64,000 nt of DNA from Acidiferrimicrobium sp. IK (GTDB lineage Bacteria > Actinomycetota > Acidimicrobiia > Acidimicrobiales > Palsa-688). Under the pieces are notes generated by a model. That model had not been told where the DNA came from, searched no databases, and worked only from the letters and a program-made list of their open reading frames with translations. Positions within the stretch are counted from its first letter, which is position 1, and every line of letters begins with the position of its first letter. The stretch is taken from contig NZ_JAIMCB010000012.1 of NCBI RefSeq assembly GCF_025499425.1, positions 62,001-126,000 on the forward strand, given 5' to 3'. Below, in pieces: positions 1 to 8,562 of the stretch. Both the position numbers and the translations under genes were made by a program.

Positions 1-459
1 CTTGTCGACGTGCCAGGCCGTGTGGGCCAGGAACGGGTCGGGCACCGGCCGGTTGACGATGGTGTAGCGATACCGCCGTCCTTTGGCGTCGTGGCGGGCG
101 TCGAAGCCGGGGGCGGCGATCTCCGCGGAGCGCACGACCACCGCCGGGCGCAGCGCCTTGGTGACCGCCCGGGCCAGGGCGGCGGGATCGACGTCGGCGC
201 GGGCGTCGAAGGACACGACCTGCCCCCAGGCGTGGACGCCGGCGTCGGTCCGCCCGGCGCAGGTCAGCTCGACGGTGTGGCGCAGGTGGCGTTCGATGGC
301 CCCGGCCAGGACCCCGGCGACGGTGACCTGCCCGGGCTGCGCGGCGAAGCCGTGGAAGCCGCCGCCGAGGTAGGCGACGACCATCCGGACCCGCACCGAC
401 TCGCGGGTGGTCACCGCCGAGGGGGCGTCGGGGCCGGCCTGGATGCTGAAGAGGGTCAT
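1..459 (-). CDS. truA: tRNA pseudouridine(38-40) synthase TruA, 5' part (cut by window edge)
   Basis: Converts uridines 38-40 of the tRNA anticodon arm to pseudouridine. The first 153 residues are visible, from an ATG at 457-459; the C-terminal part lies outside the window. The diagnostic block GRTDAGVHAWGQV is present with the catalytic aspartate at about residue 72, preceded by the YLGGGFHGFAAQPG stretch typical of the N-terminal half. It is the last visible gene of the alpha ribosomal operon, after rplQ, which is its usual place in actinobacteria. Confidence 0.93.
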   Translation of the reverse strand, partial: MTLFSIQAGPDAPSAVTTRESVRVRMVVAYLGGGFHGFAAQPGQVTVAGVLAGAIERHLRHTVELTCAGRTDAGVHAWGQVVSFDARADVDPAALARAVTKALRPAVVVRSAEIAAPGFDARHDAKGRRYRYTIVNRPVPDPFLAHTAWHVDK

Positions 460-550
460 GGGTGTGTGGTGATCGAGGTGGGGAAAGCGGCCCGGGCGCG
501 ACAACGCCCCGCCCGCCAGGTCAGGCCTGAGGGTGCGGGGCGCCGGCGAG

Positions 551-565
551 GGACCGCAGCGGTCC
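551..565 (-). terminator. Small GC hairpin between rplQ and truA
   Basis: A perfect 6-bp inverted repeat (GGACCG / CGGTCC, 3-nt loop) lies just downstream of the rplQ stop in the 112-bp gap before truA. No T-run follows on the minus strand, so it is not a classical intrinsic terminator. It could be an attenuator, an RNA processing site or chance in GC-rich DNA. Confidence 0.25.
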
Positions 566-571
566 GGTAGC

Positions 572-952
572 TCAGACGAACTCGATGCGGGCCATGGGGG
601 CATTGTCCCCGTGGCGGGGGCCGAGCTTGAGGATGCGGGTGTAGCCGCCCTGACGGTCGGCGTAGCGAGGCCCGATCTCCGCGAACAGCTTGCTGGCCAT
701 GTCCTTGTCGCGGATGAACGCGACGACCTGGCGCTGCTGGTGGACGGCGGTCTCGGGGTTGGCGCCGGCCCGCTTGGCCTTGGTGACGCACTTCTCGATC
801 ACCGGGCGGAGGGCTTTGGCCTTGGCTTCGGTGGTGACGATGCCTTCGGCGGCGATCAGCGACGCCACCAGGTTGCCGAACATGGCCTTCTGGTGGGCGG
901 CGTCGCCACCGAAACGGCGGCCCTTCTTGGGCCTAGCCGGGATACCAGTCAT
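572..952 (-). CDS. rplQ: 50S ribosomal protein L17
   Basis: Large-subunit protein L17, 126 residues, close to the usual length. The N-terminus carries the basic RPKKGRRFGG stretch and the conserved helix FGNLVASLIAAEGIVTTEAKAK. The gene starts 5 bp after the rpoA stop, the standard alpha-operon order. Confidence 0.97.
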   Translation of the reverse strand: MTGIPARPKKGRRFGGDAAHQKAMFGNLVASLIAAEGIVTTEAKAKALRPVIEKCVTKAKRAGANPETAVHQQRQVVAFIRDKDMASKLFAEIGPRYADRQGGYTRILKLGPRHGDNAPMARIEFV

Positions 953-957
953 TGGGC

Positions 958-1899
958 TCAGCCCTCCTTGCTGCGCAGGGACAGGCCCCGCTCGTCGAGC
1001 TTGACGAGGACCTCGTCGAGGGATTTCTGGCCGAAGTTGGTGATCGCGAGGAGGTCGTCCTCGGTCTTTTGCACCAGCTCGCCGACGGTGTTGACCTGCG
1101 CCCGCTTCAAGCAGTTGCGAGGCCGCTCGGAGAGGTCCAGGTCCTCGATGGGCAGGTCCAGGTCGGGGGAGCCGGTGGTCGCGGCGCCGACGTCGCCGAG
1201 CTCCAGGCCCTGGGGGGCCTCGCTCATCTCGGCGACCAGGCCGACCAGCGAGCGGAGGGTGTCGCCGGCGGAGGCCAGCGCCTCGCGGGGGCTGATCGAC
1301 CCGTCGGTGGTGATGTCGAGGATCAGCCGGTCGTAGTTGGTGGACATCTCCACCCGGGTCGGCTCGACCACGAACGCCACCAGGCGGATCGGCGAGAAGA
1401 TCGAGTCGATCGGGATCACGCCGATGGTGGTGGACTTCTTGTTGCGGTCAGCGGAGACGTAGCCCCGGCCCCGCTCGACGGTCAGGTCGATGGCCAGGCG
1501 GCCCTTGGCGTTGAGGGTGGCGATGACCAGCTCGGGGTTGAGGACCTCGACGTCGCTGGTAACCGCGATGTCCCCGGCGGTGACGGTGGCGGGGCCCCGC
1601 ACGTCGATGCGGACGGTGACCGCCTCGTCGCTGGTGGAGCGCAGCACGACGTCTTTGATGTTGAGGATGATGTCGGTGACATCTTCCTTGACGCCGGGCA
1701 GGGTGGTGAACTCGTGGAGGGCTTCGTCGAAGCGGACCTGGGTGACCGCGGCGCCGGGGATGGACGACAGCAGCGTCCGGCGCAGCGCGACACCGATGGT
1801 GTGGCCGAAGCCGGGCTCGAGGGGGCCGATGGCGAAACGCTGCCGGTTGCCCTCCTCCTCGCCGAGCGCCTCGACGGAAGGGCGTTGGATGATCAGCAT
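958..1899 (-). CDS. rpoA: DNA-directed RNA polymerase subunit alpha
   Basis: Alpha subunit of RNA polymerase, 313 residues. The N-terminal dimerisation domain (about 1-225) contains the conserved block EPGFGHTIGVALRRTLLSS. The C-terminal domain (about 245-310), which contacts UP-element DNA and activators, contains DLSERPRNCLKR and ITNFGQKSLDEV. It lies between rpsD and rplQ. Confidence 0.98.
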   Translation of the reverse strand: MLIIQRPSVEALGEEEGNRQRFAIGPLEPGFGHTIGVALRRTLLSSIPGAAVTQVRFDEALHEFTTLPGVKEDVTDIILNIKDVVLRSTSDEAVTVRIDVRGPATVTAGDIAVTSDVEVLNPELVIATLNAKGRLAIDLTVERGRGYVSADRNKKSTTIGVIPIDSIFSPIRLVAFVVEPTRVEMSTNYDRLILDITTDGSISPREALASAGDTLRSLVGLVAEMSEAPQGLELGDVGAATTGSPDLDLPIEDLDLSERPRNCLKRAQVNTVGELVQKTEDDLLAITNFGQKSLDEVLVKLDERGLSLRSKEG

Positions 1900-1930
1900 G
1901 GGGTCTCCGAATACTGGAGTAGGAAGGCGA

Positions 1931-2557
1931 TTACTTGGAGTACAGCTCGACGATGAGCGACTCGCGCACCGGGACGTCGATGTGCTCGCGAAGCGGGAGT
2001 TCCCGCACGGTGACCTCGGCGCCTTCGGCGCCGGTCTCGAGCCACGGCGGGATCTGCCGGTCGAGGGTGTCGAGGTTGTGGCGCACGACGATCATGTCGC
2101 GGGACTTGCCCTTCAAGGCGACGACGTCGCCCTTGCGCAGCCGGTAGGACGGGATGGTCATCCGCTTGCCGTTGACCAGCACGTGCCCGTGACGGACCAG
2201 CTGGCGGGCCTGGGAGCGGCTGGCGCCCCACCCGGCGCGGAACACGACGTTGTCGGCGCGCAGCTCGAGCATCCGCAGGAGGTTCTCGCCGGTGATGCCC
2301 GCCTGGCGGTTGGCCTCGACGTAGAGGTTGTGGAACTGCTTCTCCAGGATGCCGTAGATACGGCGGGCCTTCTGCTTCTCGCGCAGCTGGGTCAGGTACT
2401 CCGAGCCCTGGCGCATCCGGTCACGGCCGTGCTCGCCGGGCGGGTACGGGCGGCGCTCGATCGGGCACTTCATCGAGTCGCACTTCGGGCCCTTCAAGAA
2501 CAGCTTCATCTTCTCGCGCCGGCACAGCCGGCACACGGGACCTGTGTAACGAGCCAC
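1931..2557 (-). CDS. rpsD: 30S ribosomal protein S4 (zinc-binding C+ form)
   Basis: Primary 16S rRNA-binding protein, 208 residues. A GTG at 2555-2557 is chosen because a GGAGG lies about 7 nt upstream inside the end of rpsK; the same frame stays open further upstream without a better start. Residues C9, C12, C26 and C31 form a CX2C-X13-CX4C zinc site, so this is the C+ type. The S4 RNA-binding domain (about 98-160, ASRSQARQLVRHGHVLVNGK) follows. Confidence 0.96.
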   Translation of the reverse strand: MARYTGPVCRLCRREKMKLFLKGPKCDSMKCPIERRPYPPGEHGRDRMRQGSEYLTQLREKQKARRIYGILEKQFHNLYVEANRQAGITGENLLRMLELRADNVVFRAGWGASRSQARQLVRHGHVLVNGKRMTIPSYRLRKGDVVALKGKSRDMIVVRHNLDTLDRQIPPWLETGAEGAEVTVRELPLREHIDVPVRESLIVELYSK

Positions 2558-2559
2558 GA

Positions 2560-2958
2560 CTACACCCTCCGCCGCTTCTTGGGGCGGCAACCGTTGTGGG
2601 GAATGGGGGTCACGTCCTTGATGCCCGCCACCTCGATCCCCGTGTTCATGAGCGAGCGGATCGCCGTCTCGCGGCCGGAGCCGGGACCTTTGACCATCAC
2701 GTCGACCTTGCGGACGCCGTGCTCCATGGCCCGCCGGGCGCACGCCTCGGCGGCCAGCTGAGCGGCGAAGGGCGTCGACTTGCGGGAACCCTTGAAGCCG
2801 ACGTTGCCGGCGGAGGCCCAGGCCAAGACGTTGCCCTCGGGATCGCTGATCGACACGATCGTGTTGTTGAACGAGCTTTTGATGTGCGCCACCCCGTAGG
2901 TGACGTTCTTGCGCTCGCGGCGGCGGGGGCGACGCCCGCCCGGCTTCGGCTTGGCCAC
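2560..2958 (-). CDS. rpsK: 30S ribosomal protein S11
   Basis: Small-subunit platform protein, 132 residues. Conserved segments include [15 protein letters not shown] and the C-terminal [18 protein letters not shown]. The GTG start overlaps the rpsM stop by one base, indicating translational coupling. Confidence 0.97.
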   Translation of the reverse strand: MAKPKPGGRRPRRRERKNVTYGVAHIKSSFNNTIVSISDPEGNVLAWASAGNVGFKGSRKSTPFAAQLAAEACARRAMEHGVRKVDVMVKGPGSGRETAIRSLMNTGIEVAGIKDVTPIPHNGCRPKKRRRV

Positions 2959-3335
2959 TACTTCCTAACCTTCTTCTTACCGGCGACGGTCTTCTTCGGG
3001 CCCTTGCGGGTGCGGGCGTTGGTGTGGGTGCGCTGGCCGTGGACCGGGAGGCCGCGGCGGTGCCGGATCCCCTGGTAGGAGCCGATCTCCATCTTGCGCT
3101 TGATGTCTTGGGACACGTCCCGGCGGAGGTCGCCCTCCACCTTCAAGTTGGCGTCGATCCAGGCCCGCAACCGGCTGACCTCTTCGTCGGTCAGGTCCCG
3201 GACCCGGGTGCTCGGGTCGATGCCCGTGCCCTGGCAGACGGAAGCGGACGCGGTGCGTCCGATGCCGTAGATATAGGTGAGGGAGATCTCGAGACGCTTC
3301 TCTCTCGGGATGTCAACGCCGGCGATTCGGGCCAT
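2958..3335 (-). CDS. rpsM: 30S ribosomal protein S13
   Basis: Small-subunit head protein that contacts tRNA and L5, 125 residues. It opens with [25 protein letters not shown], has the [17 protein letters not shown] motif and ends in a lysine-rich tail. It follows rpmJ by 11 bp. Confidence 0.97.
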   Translation of the reverse strand: MARIAGVDIPREKRLEISLTYIYGIGRTASASVCQGTGIDPSTRVRDLTDEEVSRLRAWIDANLKVEGDLRRDVSQDIKRKMEIGSYQGIRHRRGLPVHGQRTHTNARTRKGPKKTVAGKKKVRK

Positions 3336-3346
3336 ACGGTCTTCTC

Positions 3347-3460
3347 CTAGCCCTGCCGCTGCTTGTGGCGGGGATTGGTGCAGATCACCATGACGCGCCC
3401 ATGGCGCCGGATGACCTTGCAGTTCTCACAGATGGGTTTGACGCTGGGACGGACTTTCAC
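3347..3460 (-). CDS. rpmJ: 50S ribosomal protein L36 (zinc-binding form)
   Basis: A 37-residue protein read directly from the reverse complement, with a GTG start (3458-3460) 6-7 nt after a GGAG. It begins [14 protein letters not shown] and carries the L36 zinc ribbon C11-X2-C14-X12-C27-X4-H32. It is the first gene of the alpha operon here; the usual upstream neighbour infA is not present. Confidence 0.95.
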   Translation of the reverse strand: MKVRPSVKPICENCKVIRRHGRVMVICTNPRHKQRQG

Positions 3461-3756
3461 GACGGCTCCAAAGCCTCGCAGGCGGTGATCTCAGGGGATG
3501 ATGGCTGGAAGGCACGGCCGTCAACGACACACGCGACGAACCGCTCCCGAGCCGACTGACCATGGTAGCGTCCCGCCGCCGCTCCGACAAGGCGAGGCGA
3601 TGGCCCCTGGCAAGTCGGCGCGGACCCTCGGGCTGCTCCGGGGCGTGTCGGGTAGCTGACCCCGGCGCTCGCGCCCGAGCCGCTCACGGTACCCGAGCGG
3701 GCCCCTCCCGCGGCGATGCGGTGCGGTCACCTGCTGGCCGCTAGGTTGCGGCGGCC
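3461..3756. other. 296-bp divergent intergenic region
   Basis: This gap separates rpmJ (leftward) from the first catabolic gene (rightward). No infA, tRNA or convincing small gene is visible; the short open frames crossing it lack family features. It holds the rpmJ promoter candidate. A weak TAGGTT hexamer at 3742-3747, 9 nt before the GTG of the SDR gene, would give a nearly leaderless transcript. It marks the left junction of the catabolic block. Confidence 0.6.
3562..3590 (-). promoter_or_regulatory. Predicted sigma-70-type promoter of the rpmJ (alpha) operon
   Basis: On the minus strand TTGTCG (3585-3590) is followed by a 17-bp spacer and TACCAT (3562-3567). Both hexamers are close to the housekeeping consensus. 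The site is about 100 bp upstream of rpmJ and would let the alpha operon be transcribed independently of the distant secY-map genes. Confidence 0.45.
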
Positions 3757-4542
3757 GTGGACCTGGAGCTGCGCGACAAACGGCTCGTGGTAGTTGGGGG
3801 CACGTCGGGGATGGGGCTGGCGACCGCCTCGGTAGTCGCCGGCGAAGGCGCGGCGGTCGTGCTGATCGGCCGGAGCGAGGCGCGCGCCGCGGAGGCCCTG
3901 GCCTCCCTGCCGGAGGGGTGCGGCGCTTCTGTCGTGCTCGGTGACGTCCAGGACGGACCGAGCCTGGATCGGGCGATGCAAGCCGCGGTCGAGACTCTCG
4001 GCGGCCTCGACGGGCTGGCGGTCTTCACCGGCACGCTGGGCCACCAGAGCCTCGACGCCGCCGACGAGACCTGGACGGCGGCGTTCGACGATGTGCTGCT
4101 CGGGACGGTCCGGGCCGTGCGCGCCGCCCTCCCCCACCTGACGGCCGCCGGCGGAACGATCGTGACCACAGCCGCCTACTCGGTGCGGGCCCCGGACGCG
4201 GCCCGCCTCCCCTACGCGTCTTTGAAGGCCGGCGTGGCCGCGTTCACCAAGGGTGTGGCCAAGGACTACGGGCGCCGCGGAGTGCGAGCCAACTGCATCT
4301 GTCCCGGCGCCATCGAGACGAGCGCCCTGCATGACATGCGGGGAGAGTTGGCCAAGGCGCGGGGCATCCCATACGAGGAGGCTCTCGAGCGGGTGATGGT
4401 CTGCGAGTGGGGCCTTGACGTCGCCCTCGGCCGGCCGGGTAGACCCGAGGAGGTCGGGGAGCTGGCGGCCTTCCTGCTGTCGCCTCGCGCCGACTACCTC
4501 ACGGGCGCCCTCATCAACATCGACGGGGGCACCTGGTTCTAG
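3757..4542 (+). CDS. Short-chain dehydrogenase/reductase (SDR)
   Basis: Classical SDR of 261 residues from a GTG start, expected to oxidise or reduce an alcohol/ketone with NAD(P). The cofactor motif GGTSGMGLA is near the N-terminus, YASLK supplies the catalytic Tyr and Lys, and PGAIET and LTGALINIDGGTW are typical of the C-terminal half. The position 13 residues before the active-site Tyr, normally Ser, appears to be Ala; a Ser lies 11 residues before it. It heads the rightward set SDR-SDR-double acyl-CoA dehydrogenase. Substrate unknown. Confidence 0.85.
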   Translation: MDLELRDKRLVVVGGTSGMGLATASVVAGEGAAVVLIGRSEARAAEALASLPEGCGASVVLGDVQDGPSLDRAMQAAVETLGGLDGLAVFTGTLGHQSLDAADETWTAAFDDVLLGTVRAVRAALPHLTAAGGTIVTTAAYSVRAPDAARLPYASLKAGVAAFTKGVAKDYGRRGVRANCICPGAIETSALHDMRGELAKARGIPYEEALERVMVCEWGLDVALGRPGRPEEVGELAAFLLSPRADYLTGALINIDGGTWF

Positions 4543-4564
4543 GCGGGCTTCCCCGCCCCGATAT

Positions 4565-4578
4565 CGACGCTATCGTCA
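4565..4578. promoter_or_regulatory. Operator-like palindrome CGAC-N6-GTCA (one mismatch)
   Basis: CGAC GCTATC GTCA matches the TGAC-N6-GTCA motif found ahead of other units of this block with one mismatch. It lies 30 bp upstream of the second SDR gene. A separate GGATC-N4-GATCC inverted repeat (4582-4595) sits between it and the start codon. Confidence 0.45.
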
Positions 4579-4608
4579 AGTGGATCAGACGATCCGGAGG
4601 GGGACGGC

Positions 4609-5445
4609 ATGGCCAAAGCGTTGGTGACCGGTTCGAGCCGGGGTATCGGGAAGGCAACGGCACTGGCCCTGGCCGCGGCGGGGTTCGATGTCGCAGTGTC
4701 GGGCCGGACGGTCAACCCCGGCGAGTCCCGGGAAAACACCCTGACCGTGCACAAGTCCGATGCCCGGCCGCTGCCGGGATCACTCACCGAGACGGCTGAG
4801 GCCGTCCGCTCCTTCGGCCAGGACGCCCTGATGCTGCCGATGGACCTGACCGACCGGGCGGACGTGGAACGAGCCGGGAGGGAGCTGCTCGAGGCGTGGG
4901 GCGGCGTCGACGTCCTCGTCCACAACGGCCGCTACATCGGTCCGGGGCTCATGGACACCTTCTTCGATATCCCCGTCGACGCCTACAGCCTCTTCTTCGA
5001 AGCCCACTTCATCGCTCCTGTGGTCCTGACCCGGATGCTGCTGCCGGGGATGCTGGAGCGCGGCGCCGGGACGATCATCACCACTAGCTCCGGGGCGGGG
5101 ATCACCGACGAGGCGCCGCCCGCCCCCGCCGGCCAGGGCGGGTGGAGCCTCGCCTACGCCATGGCCAAGGCGTCGGGGCACCGCCTGGTCCACACCCTGC
5201 ACGTCGAGTTCGTGTCCCGGGGGATCCTCTGCTTCAACGTCGACCCCGGCTACGTCGCCACCGAACGCAACAAGATCACCGTCGCTGACTACGGCCGGGA
5301 GATCACCGGCGCGGCACCGCCGGAGGCGATCGGCGCGGTGATGGCTTGGCTGGCCACCGACCCCGAGCGCGCCGCTCTGGCCGGGGGGACCATCGACGCG
5401 CAGTCCTTCGCCCTCGAACGGTCCCTGCACCCGGCGTGGGCTTGA
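4609..5445 (+). CDS. Short-chain dehydrogenase/reductase (SDR), second copy
   Basis: SDR of 278 residues with an N-terminal TGSSRGIGKA nucleotide-binding motif and YAMAKASGH supplying catalytic Tyr and Lys. A proline-rich insertion separates the TTSSGAG serine region from the Tyr, more than in classical members. GGAGGGGG lies about 7 nt upstream of the ATG. It is followed 22 bp later by the double acyl-CoA dehydrogenase. It could act as a beta-hydroxyacyl-CoA or cyclic alcohol dehydrogenase; the substrate is not readable from sequence. Confidence 0.85.
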   Translation: MAKALVTGSSRGIGKATALALAAAGFDVAVSGRTVNPGESRENTLTVHKSDARPLPGSLTETAEAVRSFGQDALMLPMDLTDRADVERAGRELLEAWGGVDVLVHNGRYIGPGLMDTFFDIPVDAYSLFFEAHFIAPVVLTRMLLPGMLERGAGTIITTSSGAGITDEAPPAPAGQGGWSLAYAMAKASGHRLVHTLHVEFVSRGILCFNVDPGYVATERNKITVADYGREITGAAPPEAIGAVMAWLATDPERAALAGGTIDAQSFALERSLHPAWA

Positions 5446-5467
5446 CCCCTTCTCGAATCGAGCAACC

Positions 5468-7624
5468 ATGAGCATTGCCCTGCACGAAGATCACCGGTCG
5501 CTGGCAGAGGTGGCCCGCTCCTTCCTCGAGGACCGCAAGGCGCTGGCGTCGGCGCGCTCCACCCTCGAAGCACCCGACGACCGGTTACCGCCCTTCTGGT
5601 CCGAGCTGTGCTCGCTCGGCTGGACCGGCTTGCATCTCGGCGAGGAGGTCGGCGGTCAGGGCTTCGGCCTGGCGGAGCTCGCGATCGTCGTCGAGGAGCT
5701 GGGGCGCGTCGTCGCCCCGGGCCCGTTCCTGCCCACCGTCGTCGCCGGTGCGGTCATCGCACGCGCCGGTGACGCAGCGCAGCAAGCCGCCCTGCTCCCA
5801 GGGTTGGCGGCCGGGACCCGGGTCGGGGCGGTCGGACTGGCGGGGTCGCTTAGCGGCTCGGCCGGCCGCTTGGCCGGTGACGCCGGGCTGGTGCTCGGCG
5901 CCGGGGTAGCCGACCTTCTCCTGCTCCGGCTCGGCGACGACCTGGTGCTCGTGGACGCCGACGCCGACGGCGTCACGCTGCGCCAGGCGGCCACGGTCGA
6001 CCCGACCCGCCGGCTGGTCGCGCTGAGCGTGGCCGGCTGCGCCTACGACGAGTCGCGGGTCTTGCGGGGCGGCGCCGCGATCGCGACGCGGATCGGCCGG
6101 GCACTGGCCGCCGCCGAGGCGGCGGGGGGTGCCCGGGCCTGCACCGAGATGGCCGTCGCGTACGCCAAGGTGCGCGAGCAGTTCGGCCGGCCTATCGGCT
6201 CGTTCCAGGCCGTCAAGCACCACTGCGCCGACATGCTCGTGGACACCGAGCTGGCGACGTCGACGGCGTGGGACGCGGCGCGCTTCGAGGCCGACGACGC
6301 GGCGGCCGCCCTCTCCGCGGCGGTCGCCGCCTCTCAGGCGCTGCCCGCCTACCGGCGCTGCGCGGAGAAGAACATCCAGCTCCACGGCGGCATCGGCTAC
6401 ACGTGGGAGCACGACGCCCACCTGTATCTGCGCCGGGCGGCCGCCCTAGCTGCGGTCTTCGGTGCTGACACGACCGCCCCGCTCGACGTCGAGGCGCTCA
6501 GCGCCGCCGGCACCAGAGCGGACCTGGGCATCGACCTTCCGCCGGAGGCCGAGAGATTTCGCGACCAGGCCCGCGCCTTCTCGGCCCGGTACCGGGCCCT
6601 CCCCGCCGCCGAGCGGCGTGGCGCTCTCATCGAGTCGGGGTACCTGGTCCCGCACTGGCCCAGGCCGTGGGGCCGGGGCGCGAGCGTCGTCGAGCAGCTG
6701 GTGATCGAGGAGGAGCTGCCCGACGTCGAGGCACCGAACCTCGGGATCGGCACCTGGGTCCTGCTGACCCTTATCCAGCACGGCACCCCCGAGCAGGTCG
6801 ACCGCTGGGTGCGCCCCAGCCTCGACGGCGACCTGCGCTGGTGCCAGCTCTTCAGCGAGCCCAACGCCGGTTCGGACGCCGCCGCCATCCAGACCCGAGC
6901 CACCCGCACCGACGGCGGGTGGCTGGTCAACGGTCAGAAGGTGTGGACCAGCGGCGCCATGGAGTCGAACCGGGGTCTGGCGACCATCCGCACCGACCCC
7001 GCAGCGCCCAAGCACGCCGGGATCACGACGATGGCGATCGACATGCACGCTTCGGGGGTGGAGGTGCGCCCGTTGCGCGAGATCACCGGCGAGACGCTGT
7101 TCAACGAGGTGTTCTTCGACGACGTGTTCGTCGGCGACGACGACGTCGTGGGCCCTGTCAACCAAGGGTGGACCGTCGCGCGGGCCACCCTCGGCAACGA
7201 GCGGGTCTCCATAGGAGGCAACAAGGGCGGTCTGGACCTGTTCGACGTCGCTGATCTGGTGGCGCTGGTGGAGGCCGTGGCCCCCTATGACAGCGGCGCC
7301 TTGCGCCAGGTCGGCGTCGTCGTCGCCGAGGACCGGGCAATGGCAGCCCTCAACCTCCGCCAGATCACCCGGAGCATCGCCGGGGGTCCGCCCGGGGCCG
7401 AGGGCAACGTCACCAAGCTGCTGTCGGCCGAGCACGCCCAGCGCGTCGCGGCGGTGGGGATGACCATCGCCGGGCTCGGCGGCGTCGCCGGTGATCAGCC
7501 CCGGCTCGCCCACAGCTACCTGTTCAGCCGCTGCCTGACCATCGCCGGGGGCACGTCGGAGGTCAACCGCAATGTGATCGCAGAACGACTCCTCGGCCTG
7601 CCGAGAGAACGCTCGGGCGCCTGA
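5468..7624 (+). CDS. Fused tandem acyl-CoA dehydrogenase (FadE34/FadE6-like architecture)
   Basis: 718 residues holding two complete acyl-CoA dehydrogenase modules. The N-terminal module (about 1-345) has REQFGRPIGSFQAVKH and LHGGIGYTWEHDAHLYLRR, the region that carries the catalytic base in alpha2beta2 steroid-type enzymes. The C-terminal module (about 360-715) has the FAD-contact block LFSEPNAGSDAAAIQTRA and the closing IAGGTSEVNRNVIAERLLG. In mycobacteria, fused proteins of this size act on branched or cyclic acyl-CoAs, including sterol side chains. It is the third gene of the rightward set. Confidence 0.9.
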   Translation: MSIALHEDHRSLAEVARSFLEDRKALASARSTLEAPDDRLPPFWSELCSLGWTGLHLGEEVGGQGFGLAELAIVVEELGRVVAPGPFLPTVVAGAVIARAGDAAQQAALLPGLAAGTRVGAVGLAGSLSGSAGRLAGDAGLVLGAGVADLLLLRLGDDLVLVDADADGVTLRQAATVDPTRRLVALSVAGCAYDESRVLRGGAAIATRIGRALAAAEAAGGARACTEMAVAYAKVREQFGRPIGSFQAVKHHCADMLVDTELATSTAWDAARFEADDAAAALSAAVAASQALPAYRRCAEKNIQLHGGIGYTWEHDAHLYLRRAAALAAVFGADTTAPLDVEALSAAGTRADLGIDLPPEAERFRDQARAFSARYRALPAAERRGALIESGYLVPHWPRPWGRGASVVEQLVIEEELPDVEAPNLGIGTWVLLTLIQHGTPEQVDRWVRPSLDGDLRWCQLFSEPNAGSDAAAIQTRATRTDGGWLVNGQKVWTSGAMESNRGLATIRTDPAAPKHAGITTMAIDMHASGVEVRPLREITGETLFNEVFFDDVFVGDDDVVGPVNQGWTVARATLGNERVSIGGNKGGLDLFDVADLVALVEAVAPYDSGALRQVGVVVAEDRAMAALNLRQITRSIAGGPPGAEGNVTKLLSAEHAQRVAAVGMTIAGLGGVAGDQPRLAHSYLFSRCLTIAGGTSEVNRNVIAERLLGLPRERSGA

Positions 7625-7669
7625 CCGCTCGCGGGGGACCAGCGACGACCCCCGCCGGCCCCGGCGCGC

Positions 7670-8557
7670 TCAGGCCCGGCGCGGGTCGCCGGGCGGCAGG
7701 GCGTCGACCACGACCACAACGACGCCGCCCGTCGCCGCGGGGTCGATGACGATGCTGCGCTCGTCGTGTCGGACCAGCGCCACAGCCGCCGCCTGGAGCC
7801 GGCGGAGGGCCACCCCGAGGTCCGGCACTCGGACACCGAGGCTGCTGGTCTGGGCCCGCTCGTAGACGTGGTTCCAAAGCGCCAGGCTCTCCTGGCGCGG
7901 GGGGATCGGCCACAAAGCGAGGGTCATGTCGACGAGCGACACGCCAGCCGCCGGCGCACCGGGAGCGGGATCGGGGTCGACGAAGGTGACGTCGGTGGCG
8001 AATACCTCCGCGAGGCGCGCCGCCGCCGAGCCCGGGTCGTCGACCACGGCACCGCCGAAGGCCATGTGGGTCACGTCGAGGAGCGGCTCCACCGGGTAGG
8101 GCGGGATCGGGGTACCAAAGCGCGGGTCGTTCTCGGACTCGCCGCCGTACCACTCGATCACCACGCCGGCGGTGGTCTTCGGATCGGTGAACACGATGAT
8201 CTCGTCGATGCGCGACGCGACGCGCACCCCTACCGACTGGAGGTGGGCGACGGTGGCGTCGATGTCGGCGACTTGCACCGCGATCGAGCTCATGTGGGAG
8301 CCGAAGCGCTTGACGAACCGGTCGACCGCGCCGCCCTCCACCGTCGGCTCGCCAAGCTCGATCGAGTTGTCGCCGATCCACGTCATCCCGCCTCGACGGC
8401 CGATGCCGGCATCCTCGTACAGGTTCTCCTCGAGCGCCCGCGAGCCGACCAGGCGCGCCAACGCGTCGCGCGTCGCGTCGTAGTCCTCGACCATGGCTGT
8501 GGTGTGGAAACACCACCGAACCTCGTGGCGGCCGCGACCGGGTTGGTCTTGGTCCAT
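7670..8557 (-). CDS. VOC-superfamily (glyoxalase/dioxygenase-fold) protein
   Basis: 295 residues from an ATG at 8555-8557, 8 nt after a GGAGGG. Two vicinal-oxygen-chelate modules are apparent: the first (about 15-150) begins RWCFHTTAMVEDYDATRDAL and ends with TTAGVVIEWYGG; the second (about 165-295) begins TPIPPYPVEPLLDVTHMAFGG. His and Glu residues in the usual metal-ligand strands are present. Members act as extradiol dioxygenases, epimerases or glyoxalases. It is the last gene of the importer-TetR-MaoC-ligase operon, 5 bp after the ligase stop. Confidence 0.75.
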   Translation of the reverse strand: MDQDQPGRGRHEVRWCFHTTAMVEDYDATRDALARLVGSRALEENLYEDAGIGRRGGMTWIGDNSIELGEPTVEGGAVDRFVKRFGSHMSSIAVQVADIDATVAHLQSVGVRVASRIDEIIVFTDPKTTAGVVIEWYGGESENDPRFGTPIPPYPVEPLLDVTHMAFGGAVVDDPGSAAARLAEVFATDVTFVDPDPAPGAPAAGVSLVDMTLALWPIPPRQESLALWNHVYERAQTSSLGVRVPDLGVALRRLQAAAVALVRHDERSIVIDPAATGGVVVVVVDALPPGDPRRA

Positions 8558-8562
8558 GCCCC

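Noticed and set aside
3461..3756. Short open frames upstream of rpmJ that might encode infA
   Set aside because: None shows the IF-1 sequence pattern (acidic N-terminus, S1-like strands); they cross the promoter region.
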